The notes under the pieces were generated by a model. It did no database searches. It saw nothing but the letters and a program-made list of their open reading frames with translations, and was not told the DNA's origin. A stretch of DNA of 64,000 nucleotides. Origin: Aegilops tauschii subsp. strangulata. Taxonomy: Eukaryota; Streptophyta; Magnoliopsida; Poales; Poaceae. The position numbers and the translations under genes are program-made. The stretch covers positions 142,177,207 through 142,241,206 of the forward strand of contig NC_053037.3 of NCBI RefSeq assembly GCF_002575655.3, in the 5' to 3' direction. Within the stretch, counting starts at the first letter, position 1, and every line of letters starts with the position of its first letter. This document shows positions 42,843 to 54,402 of the stretch, piece by piece.

Positions 42843-45800
42843 ATTGCTAAATCTGGTGCTAAAGATAAACATAGACCTGTTGTAGGCATGCCTGTTATTT
42901 CTGTTAAAATAGGAGATCATTGTTATCATGGCTTGTGTGATATGGGTGCTAGTGCTAGTGCAATACCTCATTCCTTATACAAAGAAATTATGCATGATAT
43001 TGCACCTGCCGAGATAGAAGAAATTGATGTTACAATTAAGCTTGCCAATAGAGATACTATTTCACCGATTGGGATTGTTAGAGATGTTGAAGTCTTGTGT
43101 GGGAAGGTTAAATATCCTGCTGACTTTCTTGTTCTTGGTTCCCCACAAGATAAATTTTGTCCCATTATATTTGGTAGACCCTTCTTGAACACTATTAATG
43201 CTAGGTTAGACTACGAAAAGGATGTTGTTACTATTGGTTTGGGGGATATGTCTCATGAGTTTAATTTTGCCAAATTTAGTAGACAACCCCGTGATGAGGA
43301 ATTGCCTAGTAAAGATGAAATTATTGGTCTTGCTTCTATTGCCATGCCTCCTAGTGATCCTTTAGAACAATATTTGCTAGACCATGAAAATGATACGTTT
43401 ATGAATGAAAGAAGGGAAATAGATGAAGTATTTTTTAAACAGGGGCCTATTCTGAAACACAACTTGCCTGTTGAAATTCTAGGGGATCCTCCTCCACCCA
43501 AGGGTGATCCCGTGTTTGAGCTTAAACCATTACCTGATACTCTTAAATATGCTTATCTTGATGAAAAGAAGATATATCCTGTTATTATTAGTGCTAACCT
43601 TTCAGAGAAGGAGAAAGAGAAATTATTGAAAACTCTGAAGAAGCACCGTGCTGCTATTGGATATACTCTTGATGATCTTAAGGGCATTAGTCCCACTCTA
43701 TGTAAACACAAAATAAATTTGGAGAAAGATGCCCAACCAGTTATTGATCACCAACGATGGCTAAATCCTAAGATGAAAGAAGTGGTAAGAAAGGAAATAT
43801 TAAAACTCCATGAGGCAGGTATAATTTATCCCATTGCTGATAGTCAGTGGGTGAGTCCTGTCCATTGTGTCCCTAAGAAGGGAGGTATTACTGTCATTCC
43901 TAATGATAAAGATGAATTGATCCCGCAAAGAATTATTACATGTTATAGGATGGTAATTGATTTCCGCAAATTAAATAAAGCTACTAAAAAAGATCATTAC
44001 CCTTTGCCTTTTATTGATCAAATGCTAGAAAGATTATCCAAACATACACATTTTTGCTTTCTAGATGGTTACTCTGGTTTCTCTCAAATACATGTGTCAG
44101 CTGAGGATCAAGAAAAGACCACTTTTACTTGCCCCTTCAGTACTTTTACTTATAGACGTATGCCTTTTGGTTTATGTAATGCACCTGCTACCTTTCAAAG
44201 ATGCATGATGGCTATATTCTCTGACCTTTGTGAAAAGATTTGTGAGGTTTTCATGGATGATTTCTCCGTTTATGGATCCTCTTTTGATGATTGCTTGAGC
44301 AACCTTGATCGAGTTTTGCAGAGATGTGAAGAAACTAACCTTGTCTTGAATTGGGAGAAGTGCCATTTTATGGTTAATGAAGGTATTGTCTTGGGGCATA
44401 AAATTTCTGAAAGAGGTATTGAAGTTGACAAAGCTAAAGTTGATGCTATTGAAAAGATGTCGTGTCCCAAGGATATCAAAGGTATAAGAAGTTTCCTTGG
44501 TCATGCCGGTTTTTATAGGAGGTTCATTAAAGACTTCTCAAAAAATTCTCGGCCTCTCATTAATCTATTACAAAAAGATATTCCATTTGTCTTTGATGAT
44601 GATTGTGTAGAGGCATTTGAAATACTTAAGAAAGCATTGATTTCTGCACCTATTGTTCAGCCACCTGATTGGAATTTACCCTTTGAAATTATGTGTGATG
44701 CTAGTGATTATGCTGTAGGTGCTATTCTAGGGCAAAGAGTTGATAAGAAATTAAATGTTATTCAATATGCTAGTAAAACTCTAGACAGTGCCCACAGAAA
44801 TTATGCTACTACTAAAAAAGAATTTTTAGCAGTTGTATTTGCTTGTGATAAGTTCAGACCTTATATTGTTGATTCTAAAGTAACTATTCACACTGATCAT
44901 GGTGCTATTAAATACCTTATGGAAAAGAAAGATGCTAAACCTAGACTCATTAGATGGGTTCTCCTACTACAAGAATTTGATTTGCATATTATTGATAGAA
45001 AGGGAGCTAAGAACCCCGTTGCAGACAACTTGTCTAGGTTAGAGAATGTTCTTGATGACCCACTACCTATTGATGATAGCTTTCCCGATGAACAATTGGC
45101 TGTCATAAATGCTTCTCGCACTGCTCCATGGTATGCTGATTATGCTAATTACATTGTTGCTAAATTTATACCACCTAGTTTCACATACCAGCAAAAGAAA
45201 AAGTTTTTCTATGATTTAAGACATTACTTCTGGGATGACCCACACCTTTATAAAGAAGGAGTAGATGGTGTTATTAGACGTTGTATACCTGAGCATGAAC
45301 AGGAACAGATCCTACGCAAGTGTCACTCCGAGGCTTATGGAGGGCACCACGCTGGAGATAGAACTGCACATAAGGTATTGCAATCCGGTTTTTATTGGCC
45401 TACTCTCTTCAAGGATGCCCGTAAGTTTGTCTTGTCTTGTGATGAATGTCAAAGAATCAGTAATATTAGTAGACGTCAAGAAATGCCTATGAATTATTCG
45501 CTTGTTATTGAACCATTTCATGTTTGGGGCTTTGATTATATGGGACCGTTTCCTTCCTCTAAGGGGTATACACATATTTTAGTTGCTGTTGATTACGTTA
45601 CTAAGTGGGTATAAGCTATTCCAACTAGTAGTGCTGATCATAACACCTCTATTAAGATGCTTAAAGAAGTTATTTTTCCGAGGTTTGGAGTCCCTAGATA
45701 TTTAATGACTGATGGTGGTTCACACTTTTACTCATGGTGCTTTTCGTAAAATGCTCGCTAAGTATGATGTTAATCATAGAATTGCATCTCCGTATCACCC

Positions 45801-46440
45801 GCAGTCTAGTGGTCAAGTAGAATTGAGTAATAGAGAGCTCAAATTAATTTTGCAAAAGACTGTTAATAGATCTAGAAAGAATTGGTCCAAGAAACTTGAT
45901 GATGCACTATGGGCCTATAGAACTGCATATAAAAATCCTATAGGTATGTCTCCGTATGAAATGGTTTATGGAAAAGCTTATCACTTACCTCTCGAACTAG
46001 AACATAAGGCATATTGGGCCATTAAAGAGCTCAATTATGATTTCAAGCTTGCCGGTGAGAAGAGGCTTATCGACATTAGCTCACTTGATGAATGGAGAAC
46101 CCAGGCCTATGAGAATGCCAAACTGTTTAAAGAAAAAGTTAAAAGATGGCATGACAAAAGGATACAAAAGCGTGAGTTTAGTATAGGTGATTATGTGTTG
46201 CTTTTCAACTCTCGTTTAAGATTTTTTGCAGGAAAACTTCTCTCTAAATGGGAAGGTCCTTATGTTATTGGGGAGGTCTATCATTCCGGTGCCATAAAAA
46301 TCAACAACTTCGAAGGCACAAATCCGAAGGTGGTGAACGCTCAAAGAATCAAACATTATATCTCAGGTAATCCTATAAATGTTGAAACTAATGTTATTGA
46401 AACCGTAACCCCAGAAGAATACATAAGGGACACTTTCTAG
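42843..46440 (+). pseudogene. Athila-2 pol: protease, RT, RNase H, integrase (stop and frameshift)
   Basis: Open from 42888 to 45614: aspartic protease ([17 protein letters not shown] at about 42918-42968), reverse transcriptase ([27 protein letters not shown], catalytic FMDDFSVYG at about 44253-44280), RNase H ([17 protein letters not shown]), and the integrase HHCC finger ([12 protein letters not shown] ... SCDECQ). Integrase core follows, then TAA at 45612-45614. One extra T near 45727 shifts the frame, which then runs 45712-46440 through the last catalytic region ([10 protein letters not shown]) to the C-terminal domain (GPYVIGEVYHSGAIKI). FMDD in place of YVDD is typical of the Athila lineage. 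Two lesions make it inactive. Confidence 0.93.
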
Positions 46441-46792
46441 AATGTTTCAGACTCCGAAAAGGAATAGGTATGTGGTACGGTAAGTAAACCGACTCCAAAA
46501 CAGTTCTAATGGCAATTTTTCTCCGTTTTGGATTATTTAAAAAAATAGGAAAATAAGAGCAGTCCGGGAAGGACACGAGGCTTCCACGAGGGTGGGAGGC
46601 GCGCCCTACCCCCTGGGCGCGCCCCCTGCCTTGTGGGCACCTCGTGTGCTCTCCAGACTCCGTTTTCTTGCACGATACTTCTTTTGGTCGGTAAAAAATT
46701 ATTATATAATCTCCCGAAGGTTTTGACCATCGTACCACGCAAACATCCTCTGTTTTTGTTTCTAGCTGTTTTTCTGACAGATCTAGATCACC

Positions 46793-47305
46793 ATGACGTC
46801 TCCAAGTGCCCCCAAGGACAAGTTCTTCGAGAAGGTCATCAACCCCTACCTCGCGGAAGTGCCGCAACATCCTCAAAGCATTGAGATGCGTGAGGGGTTG
46901 CTGCACATCCGCGATGTTGAGGGACCAAGGAGGACCAGAAGCGTGGAGACAAGGCTCGAGGCAATGGAGCAACAAGTTTTCAAGTGCCAGGAGATGGTGG
47001 AGCGTGGACTCGACTCCAATCACATAATGATCACGGAGTTCACCAACAACCACAAGCTGGACGCCAAGGACATTGGGGAGGCCATCTTCAAGCTTCACGA
47101 GAAAATCGAGCACCTCCAAGCCCAGATCTATGACCTGCAAAACCAAAACTGTGAGTATGAATATAGATTCAAGAGGATGAGTTTGGCTGCAGATTTAAGG
47201 ATCCCGGAGACTCGATCATCCTTCTATGATGGAGAGCCTATGCCTTGGAAGATGGACGACAGGCCTACATCATCAACAATTCCTTCACCAGCAAAAGAGA
47301 CATAA
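46793..47305 (+). CDS. Athila-2 accessory protein (unknown function), intact
   Basis: 170 residues, ATG at 46793 to TAA at 47303-47305, starting MTSPSAPKDKFFEKVINPYL and ending SPAKET. Mostly hydrophilic; about residues 50-125 look alpha-helical and coiled-coil-like (TRLEAMEQQVFKCQEMVERG, EKIEHLQAQIYDLQNQN). No signal peptide, membrane helix or catalytic motif seen. It is co-oriented with pol, about 350 bp after it. A pyrimidine tract ending TTTTTCTGACAG (AG at 46779-46780) stands 12 bases before the ATG, suggesting expression from a spliced RNA. Athila-1 has a broken homologue. It occupies the slot of the env-like frame of Athila elements but lacks envelope features. A longer antisense frame here is a shadow. 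Confidence 0.7.
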   Translation: MTSPSAPKDKFFEKVINPYLAEVPQHPQSIEMREGLLHIRDVEGPRRTRSVETRLEAMEQQVFKCQEMVERGLDSNHIMITEFTNNHKLDAKDIGEAIFKLHEKIEHLQAQIYDLQNQNCEYEYRFKRMSLAADLRIPETRSSFYDGEPMPWKMDDRPTSSTIPSPAKET

Positions 47306-48870
47306 TCACATGGGTATGGGCACTCCCCTTGGCAACTGCCAAGCTTGGGGGAGGTGCCCCGGTATCGTATCACCATCACACTCCTATCTTTACCGTTTTT
47401 CTTAGTTCGATCCTTTTGGTAATATCTTGATCTAGTAGAATAAAGTTTCAGTATGATTTAGTTTTGAGTTTTGCCTTATGATCCTTCTATGTTATTGAGT
47501 CCGTGAGCTATATATAATAAAGATTAGCGTTGAGTCAAGGGCTTGATTATTTTGCTATGATCTTGAGTGAATAAAAGAAAGAGAAAGAAATAAAAAGAAT
47601 AAAGAGATCATATTGATCTTATGAAGAGTAATGAGTTCACATATAAAGAGTATGATGAATAAAAGTTGTTGAGAGTTGACAAACATAGTTTTGGTCATCA
47701 TTGCAATTAATAGGAAGTAATAATGAAAGAGAGGTTTTCACATATAAATATACTATCTTGGACATCTTTTATGATTCTGAGCACTCATTAAAATATGACA
47801 TGCTAAAGAGTTGATGTTGGACAAGGAAGACAATGTAATGGGTTATGTTTTCTTATATCGGAAATAAAGTATATTGTCATGGATCATCCAACATCTTGAG
47901 CTTGCCTTTCCCTCTCATGCTAGTCAAATTCTTTGCACCAAGTAGAGATAGTACTTGTGCTTCCGAATACCCTCAAAACCAGTTTTGCCATGAGTGTCCA
48001 CCATATCTACCTATGGATTGAGTAAGATCCTTCAAGTAAGTTGTTATCGGTGCAAGCAATAAAAATTGCTCTCTAAATATGTATGATTTATTAGTGTGGA
48101 GAAAATAAGCTTTATATGATCTTGTGATGTGGAAGAAATAAAAGCGACGGACTACATAATAAAGGTCCATATCACAAGTGCCAATATAAAGTGACGTTCT
48201 TTTACATTAAGATTTCGTGCATCCAACCACAAAAGCGCATGACAACCTCTGCTTCCCTCTGCAAAGGGCCTATCTTTTACTTTTTGTCTTATTCCTTATG
48301 CAAGAGTCATGGTGATCTTCACCTTTCCTTTTTACATTTTATCCTTTGGCAAGCACATTGTGTTGGAAAGATCCTGATATATATATCCAATTGGATGTAA
48401 GTGGGCATGAACTATTATTGTTGACATTACCCTTGAGGTAAAAGGTTGGGAGGCAACATTATAAGCCCCTATCTTTCTCTGTGTCCGATTAAAACTCCAT
48501 ATCCATAAGTATTGCGTGAGTGTTAGCAATTGTGAAAGACTAAATGATAGTTGAGTATGTGGACTTGCTGAAAAGCTCTTACATAGACTCTTTCTGATGT
48601 TATGATAAGTTGCAATTGCTTCAATGACTGAGATCATAGTTTGTTAGTTTTCAATGAAGTTTCTTAGTCTTACTTGACATTGTGAATAGATTGTTACTTT
48701 ATCATAAGAAATCATATGACAATATTCATATATGTTGCTGTTATAAGAATGATCATGATGCCCTCATGTCCGTATTTTATTTTAGCGACACCTCTATCTC
48801 TAAACATGTGGACATATTTATCATTATCGACTTCCGCTTGAGGACAAGCGAGCTCTAAGCTTGGGGGAGT
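47306..48870 (+). other. Athila-2 long 3' non-coding region with polypurine tract
   Basis: About 1.57 kb without a gene. It has a hairpin (CTTGGCAACTGCCAAG, 47328-47343) overlapping the 13-mer aagcttgggggag (47341-47353), a conserved block at 48235-48284, and the true polypurine tract aagcttgggggag at 48857-48869, one base before the LTR. Small frames here are not conserved. Confidence 0.75.
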
Positions 48871-50391
48871 TGATACGTCTATTTTGCATCATGCTTTTAT
48901 ATTGATATTTATTGCATTATGGGCTGTTATTACACGTTATGTCACAATACTTATGCCTATTCTCTCTTATTTTACAAGGTTTACATGAAGAAGGGGAATG
49001 CCGGCAGCTGGAATTCTGGGCTGGAAAAGGAGCAAATATTAGAGACCCATTCTACACATCTCCAAAAGTCCTGAAACTTCACGGAAGTCATTTTTGGAAT
49101 TAATAAAAAATACTGAGCGAAGAAAATACCAGAGGGGCCCCACACCCTGGCCACGAGGGTGGGGGCGCGCCCTACCCCCCTGGGCGCGCCCCTGCCTCGT
49201 GGGCCCCCTCGCAGGCCTCTGCTGCCCATCTTCTGCTATATGAAGTCTTTCGTCCGAGAAAAAAATCAGAAGCAAGCTTTCGGGAAGAAACTCCGCCGCC
49301 ACGAGGCGGAACCTTGGCGGAACCAATCTAGGGCTCCGGCAGAGCTGTTCTGCCAGGGAAACTTCCCTCCGGAAGGGGGAAATCATCGCCATCGTCATCA
49401 CCAACGATCCTCTCGTCGGGAGGGGGTCAATCTCCATCAACATCTTCACCAGCACCATCTCCTCGCAAACCCTAGTTCATCTCTTGTATCCAATGTTTGT
49501 CCCAAAGCCTCAGATTGGTACATGTGGGTTGCTAGTAGTGTTGATTACTCCTTGTAGTTGATGCTAGTTGGTTTATGTGGTGGAAGATCATATGTTCAGA
49601 TCCATTATGCATATTAATACCCCTCTGATTATGAACATGAATATGATTTGTGAGTAGTTACGTTTGTTCCTGAGGACATGGGAGAAGTCTTGCTATTAGT
49701 AGTCATGTGAATTTGGTATTCGTTCGATATAATGATGAGATGTATGATGTCTTTCCTCTAGTGGTGTTATGTGAACGTCGACTACATGACACTTCACCAT
49801 TGTTTGGGCCTAGAGGAAGGCATTGGGAAGTAATAAGTAGATGATGGGTTGCTAGAGTGACAGAAGCTTAAACCCTAGTTTATGCGTTGCTTCGTAAGGG
49901 GCTGATTTGGATCCATATGTTTCATGCTATGGTTAGGTTTACCTTAATACTTATTTTGTAGTTGCGGATGGTTGCAATAGGAATTAATCATAAGTGGGAT
50001 GCTTGTCCAAGTATGGACAACACCCAAGCATCGGTCCACCCACATACCAAATTATCAAAGTAACGAACGCGAATCATATGAGTGTGATGAAAACTAGCTT
50101 GACGATAATTCCCATGTGTCCTCGGGAGCGCTTTTCTCTATATAAGAGTTTGTCCAGGCTTGTCCTTTGCTACAAAAATTATTGGACCATCTTGCTGCAC
50201 CTTATTTACTTTCATTACTTGTTACTCGTTACAAATTACCTTATCCAAAACTATCTGTTACCGATAATTTCAGTGCTTGCAGAGAATACCTTGCTGAAAA
50301 CCGCTTATCATTTCCTTCTGCTCCTCGTTGGGTTCGACACTCTTACTTATTGGAAGGACTACGATAGATCCCCTATACTTGTGGGTCATCA
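48871..50391 (+). repeat. 3' LTR of Athila-2
   Basis: TGATACGTCT ... GTGGGTCATCA, 1521 bp, co-linear with the 5' LTR. It keeps the doubled gcgcgcc region near 49165-49190 that is shortened in the 5' copy. Confidence 0.92.
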
Positions 50392-51640
50392 ATGCACTAG
50401 CGTATCTAGCCCATTAGTGCAATCGAGCTAGTGTCTCTCTAGTATCCGTACAACAAGAGCATTATCCGTGGTTCCACATCTTAGAGCTCACCCCTTGGTT
50501 GTGCGGATCCCATTTATCTTCTGTGTGTGTTCCTAGTGTTATCTTTGGGTTTGATCTATCTATCTTACTTGCCATTTGTGAATCCTCTCAACTTTGTCAA
50601 CATCTGGACTAACATGTGCTTGAATTATTTGCGCCTCTTCCTAACTGAGCTACTCCATTAGCATTTTACTTGTAGGTGTGAGAAACAAACCCGGTTCCAA
50701 TTCTCCTATTGTGGCATTACATTGAGTGACACTTGTTACATCCTCAATCCTCGGAAAAGGTAACTTCGGTATTGTTCTCTCATTTTCCTACTCACAATAC
50801 TTGGTAATGATGGATAGGCCAAGTTCGTCGGCTTACCCACTTTTCGAGGAGCAAGGTGTTGATCCCGGCTACGTCACCAAGAGCCACTCCTTCATCGCGC
50901 AACGAGCTCTCCATCAAGAAAGTGAAGCCTTGGGTGAACGCCTTGAGCAACTCGCCACCGACCTTCGTCAATCGGAAGCAAGGAACCATGACTACATCGA
51001 CGACAAGTTCACTACACAAATGGAAGAATTGCACAACATGATCGTGCGATGCCCGCCCTCCTCGACATCTTCGTCAAGACGGCGCCACTCAAGCCGCCGC
51101 TCAAGTCGGCAATCTTCGGACTACTCCTCTTATGATACAAGTCCTCCCCGAGCTTGGGTCCCTCGACGTGATGATCCTCAAGATCGCCAAGCTCAAGAAA
51201 ATCCATTCCATGGCAATGGCTTACAAGACCGAGTCCGAGCACGTGAAAGGGCGTGACAACAAGCGCAAGAAGAAATGGAGCAAGAGCAAATACCTCCGCA
51301 AGTGCAACGTCAACCATCTCAAGACGGTGATGCAATTCGACAAGCACAAGAGCGTCGTCAAGCACAAGCTCTCCAATGTGAAGCTCAAGCACTCGAAGCT
51401 CAACGCTCACTCAACGAGGCCACTAGAGCCGCCGAAGAGTGGAACCACCAGGTCCATGAACAAGAAGATGCACTTCGTCAAGCACGACAAGAAGAAGCCG
51501 CTCGACTTGAAGACCAACAAGAAAGAAGAAACCGAGGGCATATTCCTCGTCCTCCTCCACGACAAGAACGTCACCAAGTGGAACAAGTGCTTCAAGACCC
51601 TCGTCCACGACAAGAGCGATGATGTCTACTACACAACATT
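50392..51640 (+). mobile_element. Gypsy-4, continuation after Athila-2
   Basis: Resumes the leader of Gypsy-4 (ctagcgtatctagcccatta) and carries gag. The homology ends at about 51640 against an LTR fragment of another family, so its pol and 3' LTR are missing from the window. Confidence 0.65.
50807..51622 (+). pseudogene. Gypsy-4 gag-like frame with an internal stop
   Basis: The frame starts ATGATG at 50807 (MMDRPSSSAYPLFEEQGVDP), has TGA at codon 150 (51254-51256) and continues in the same frame to TGA at 51620-51622. The product would be hydrophilic: a helical part (ESEALGERLEQLATDLRQSE), a Ser/Arg-rich stretch (STSSSRRRHSSRRSSRQSS), then a long Gln/Glu/Arg-rich coiled-coil. It fits the N-terminal part of a gag polyprotein by position after primer site and leader; there is no zinc knuckle because the element is cut. 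Both TGA codons could be CGA with C changed to T. I do not recognise the family. A 172-codon frame in another phase (51132-51650) is a shadow. Confidence 0.6.
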
Positions 51641-52882
51641 CTTATTGTAGACGTTGTTGGGCCTCCAAGTGCAGAGGTTTGTAGGACAATAGCAAATTTC
51701 CCTCAAGTGGATGACCTAAGGTTTATCAATCCGTGGGAGGCGTAGGATGAAGATGGTCTCTCTCAAACAACCCTGTAACCAAATAACAAAGAGTCTCTTG
51801 TGTCCCCAACACACCCAATACAATGGTAAATTGTATAGGTGCACTAGTTAGGCGAAGAGATGGTGATACAAGTGCAATATGGATGGTAGATATAGGTTTT
51901 TGTAATCTGAAAATATAAAAACAGCAAGGTAGCAAGTGGTAAAAGTGAGTGTAAACGGTATTGCAATGCTAGGAAACAAGGCCTAGGGTTCATACTTTCA
52001 CTAGTGCAAGTTCTCTCAACAATAATAACATAATTGGATCATATAACAATCCCTCAACGTGCAATAAAGAGTCACTCCAAAGTCACTAATAGCGAAGAAC
52101 AAATGAAGAGATTATTGTAGGGTACGAAACCACCTCAAAGTTATCATTTTTGATCGATCTATTCAAGAGTCTGTAGTAAAATAACACGAAGCTATTCTTT
52201 TCGTTTGATCTATCCTAGAGTTCGTACTAGAATAACACCTTAAGACACAAAATCAACCAAAACCCTAATGTCACCTAGATACGCCAACATCACCTAAGTA
52301 TCCGTGGGTATGATTATACGATATGCATCACACAATCTCAGATTCATCTATTCAAACCAACACAAAGTACTTCAAAGAGAGCCCCAAAGTTTTTACCGGA
52401 GAGTCAAGACGAAAACGTGTGCCGACCCCTATGCATAAGCTCACAAGGTCACTGAACCCGCAAGTTGATCACCAAAACATACATCAAGTAGATCATGTGA
52501 ATATCCCATTGTCACCACAGATAAGCACATGCAAGACATACATCAAGTGTTCTCAAATCCTTAAAGACTCAATTCGATAAGATAACTTCGAAGGGAAAAC
52601 TCAATCCATTACAATAGAGTAGAGGGGGAGAAACATCATAAGATCCAACTATAATAGGAAAGCTCGCGATACATCAAGATCGTGCCATATCAAGAACAGG
52701 AGAGAGAGAGAGAGAGATCAAACACATAGCCACTGGTACATACCCTCAGCCCCGAGGGTGAACTACTCCCTCCTCGTCATGGAGAGCGCCGGGATGATGA
52801 AGATGGCCACCGGTGATGGATCCCCCCTCCGGCAGGGTGCCGGAACAGGGTCCCGATTGGTTTTTGGTGGCTACAGAGGCTT
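51640..52882. repeat. LTR fragment of an unidentified retrotransposon
   Basis: Starts around tgtagacgttgttgggcctc and is cut at 52882 by Athila-3. No coding frame is supported. It has the look of a repetitive Triticeae LTR lying in minus orientation (ends in gagggatcc- and gccggaac-rich sequence near its 5' side). A (ga)n microsatellite lies at about 52690-52712. The left boundary with Gypsy-4 is uncertain by about 20 bp. Confidence 0.5.
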
Positions 52883-54402
52883 TGACGACCCACAAGTATA
52901 GGGGATCTATCGTAGTCCTTTCGATAAGTAAGAGTGTCGAACCCAACGAGGAGCAGAAGGAAATGACAAGTGGTTTTCAGTAAGGTATACTCTGCAAGCA
53001 CTAAAATTATCGGTAACAGATAGTTTTGTGATAAGGTAATTTGTAACGAGTAACAAGTAATGAAAGTAAATAAGGTGCAGAAAGATGGCCCAATCCTTTT
53101 TGCAGCAAAGGACAAGCCTCGACAGACTCTTATATAGATAAAAGCGCTCCCGAGGACACATGGGAATTATCGTCAAGCTAGTTTTCATCACGCTCATATG
53201 ATTCGCGTTCGTTACTTTGATAATTTGGTATGTGGGTGGACCGGTGCTTGGGTACTGCCCTTTCTTGGACAAGTATCCCACTTATGATTAACCCCTATTG
53301 CAAGCATCCACAACTACAAAATAAGTATGAAGGTAAACCTAACCATAGCATGAAACATATGGATCCAAATCAGCCCCTTACGAAGCAACTCATAAACTAG
53401 GGTTTAAGCTTATGTCACTCTAGCAACCCATCATCTACTTATTACTTCCCAATGCCTTCCTCTAGGCCCAAATAATGGTGAAGTGTCATGTAGTCGACGT
53501 TCACATAACACCACTATAGGAAAGACAACATACATCTCATCAAAATATCGAACGAATACCAAATTCACATGACTACTTATAGCAAGACTTCTCCCATGTC
53601 CTCAGGAACAAACGTAACTACTCACAAATCATATTCATGTTCATAATCAGAGGGGTATTAATATGCATAAAGGATCTGAACATATGATCTTCCACCAAAT
53701 AAACCAACTAGCATCAACTACAAGGAGTAATCAACACTACTAGCAACCCACAGGTACCAATCTGAAGTTTTGGGACAAAGATTGGATACAAGGGATGAAC
53801 TAGGGTTTGAGAGGAGATGGTGCTGGTGAATATGTTGATGGAGATTGACCCCCTCCCGATGAGAGGATCGTTGGTGATGACGATGGTGATGATTTCCCCC
53901 TCCCGGAGGGATGTTTCCCGGCAGAACAGCTCCGCGGGAGCCCTAGATTGGTTCCGCCAAGGTTCCGCCTCGTAGCGGCGGTGTTTCATCCCGAAAGCTT
54001 GCTTGTGATTTTTTCCAGGGTAAAAGACTTCATATAGCAGAAGATGGGCACCGAAGGCCTACTAGGGGGCCCACGAGGCAGGGGCGCGCCCAGGGGGGTA
54101 GGGCGCGCCCCCACCCTCGTGGCCAGGGTGTGGGCCCCCTCTGGTTGATTCTTTCTCCAATATTTTTTATATATTCCAAAATGTGCCTCCGTGAAGTTTC
54201 AGGACTTTCGGAGTTGTGCAGAATAGGTCTCTAATATTTGCTCCTTTTCCAGCCCAAAATTCCAGCTGCCGGCATTCTCCCTCTTCATGTAAACCTTGTA
54301 AAATAAGAGAGAATAGGCATAAGTATTGTGACATAACGTGTAATAACAACCCATAATGCAATAAATATCGATATAAAAGCATGATGCAAAATGGACATAT
54401 CA
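52883..54402 (-). repeat. 3' LTR of Athila-3
   Basis: Plus-strand ends tgacgaccca ... ggacatatca (minus strand TGATATGTCC to GGGTCGTCA), 1520 bp. It is followed on the plus side by actcccccaagctt, the reversed polypurine tract. Confidence 0.92.

Larger units (their letters stand above)
29305..50391 (+). mobile_element. Athila-2: two-LTR Athila-lineage Gypsy element with nested insertions
   Basis: LTRs at 29305-30791 and 48871-50391 bound an element of about 10.2 kb once Copia-B (31202-39378) and a solo LTR (40159-42842), each with one target duplication, are removed. The flanks are gtgca on the left and atgca on the right, a target duplication with one mismatch. Joining the flanks restores Gypsy-4 leader. 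Order inside: primer site, gag, protease, RT, RNase H, integrase, accessory frame, long non-coding stretch, polypurine tract. Gag and pol are damaged; the accessory frame is open. Confidence 0.92.

Noticed and set aside
46394..47146. 250-codon minus-strand frame opposite the Athila-2 accessory gene
   Set aside because: It is antisense to the conserved accessory frame and pol end. The matching antisense frame in Athila-1 (6698-7069) is shorter, with different borders.
51132..51650. 172-codon lysine-rich plus-strand frame
   Set aside because: It lies in another phase of the Gypsy-4 gag region; the gag phase explains the DNA better as a repeated Gln/Glu/Arg coiled-coil.
52777..53281. Minus-strand frames of 112 and 124 codons
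   Set aside because: They lie in the 3' end of the Athila LTR; equivalent frames recur in each LTR copy (30477-30852, 49994-50431, 61417-61855) and are not linked to gag.
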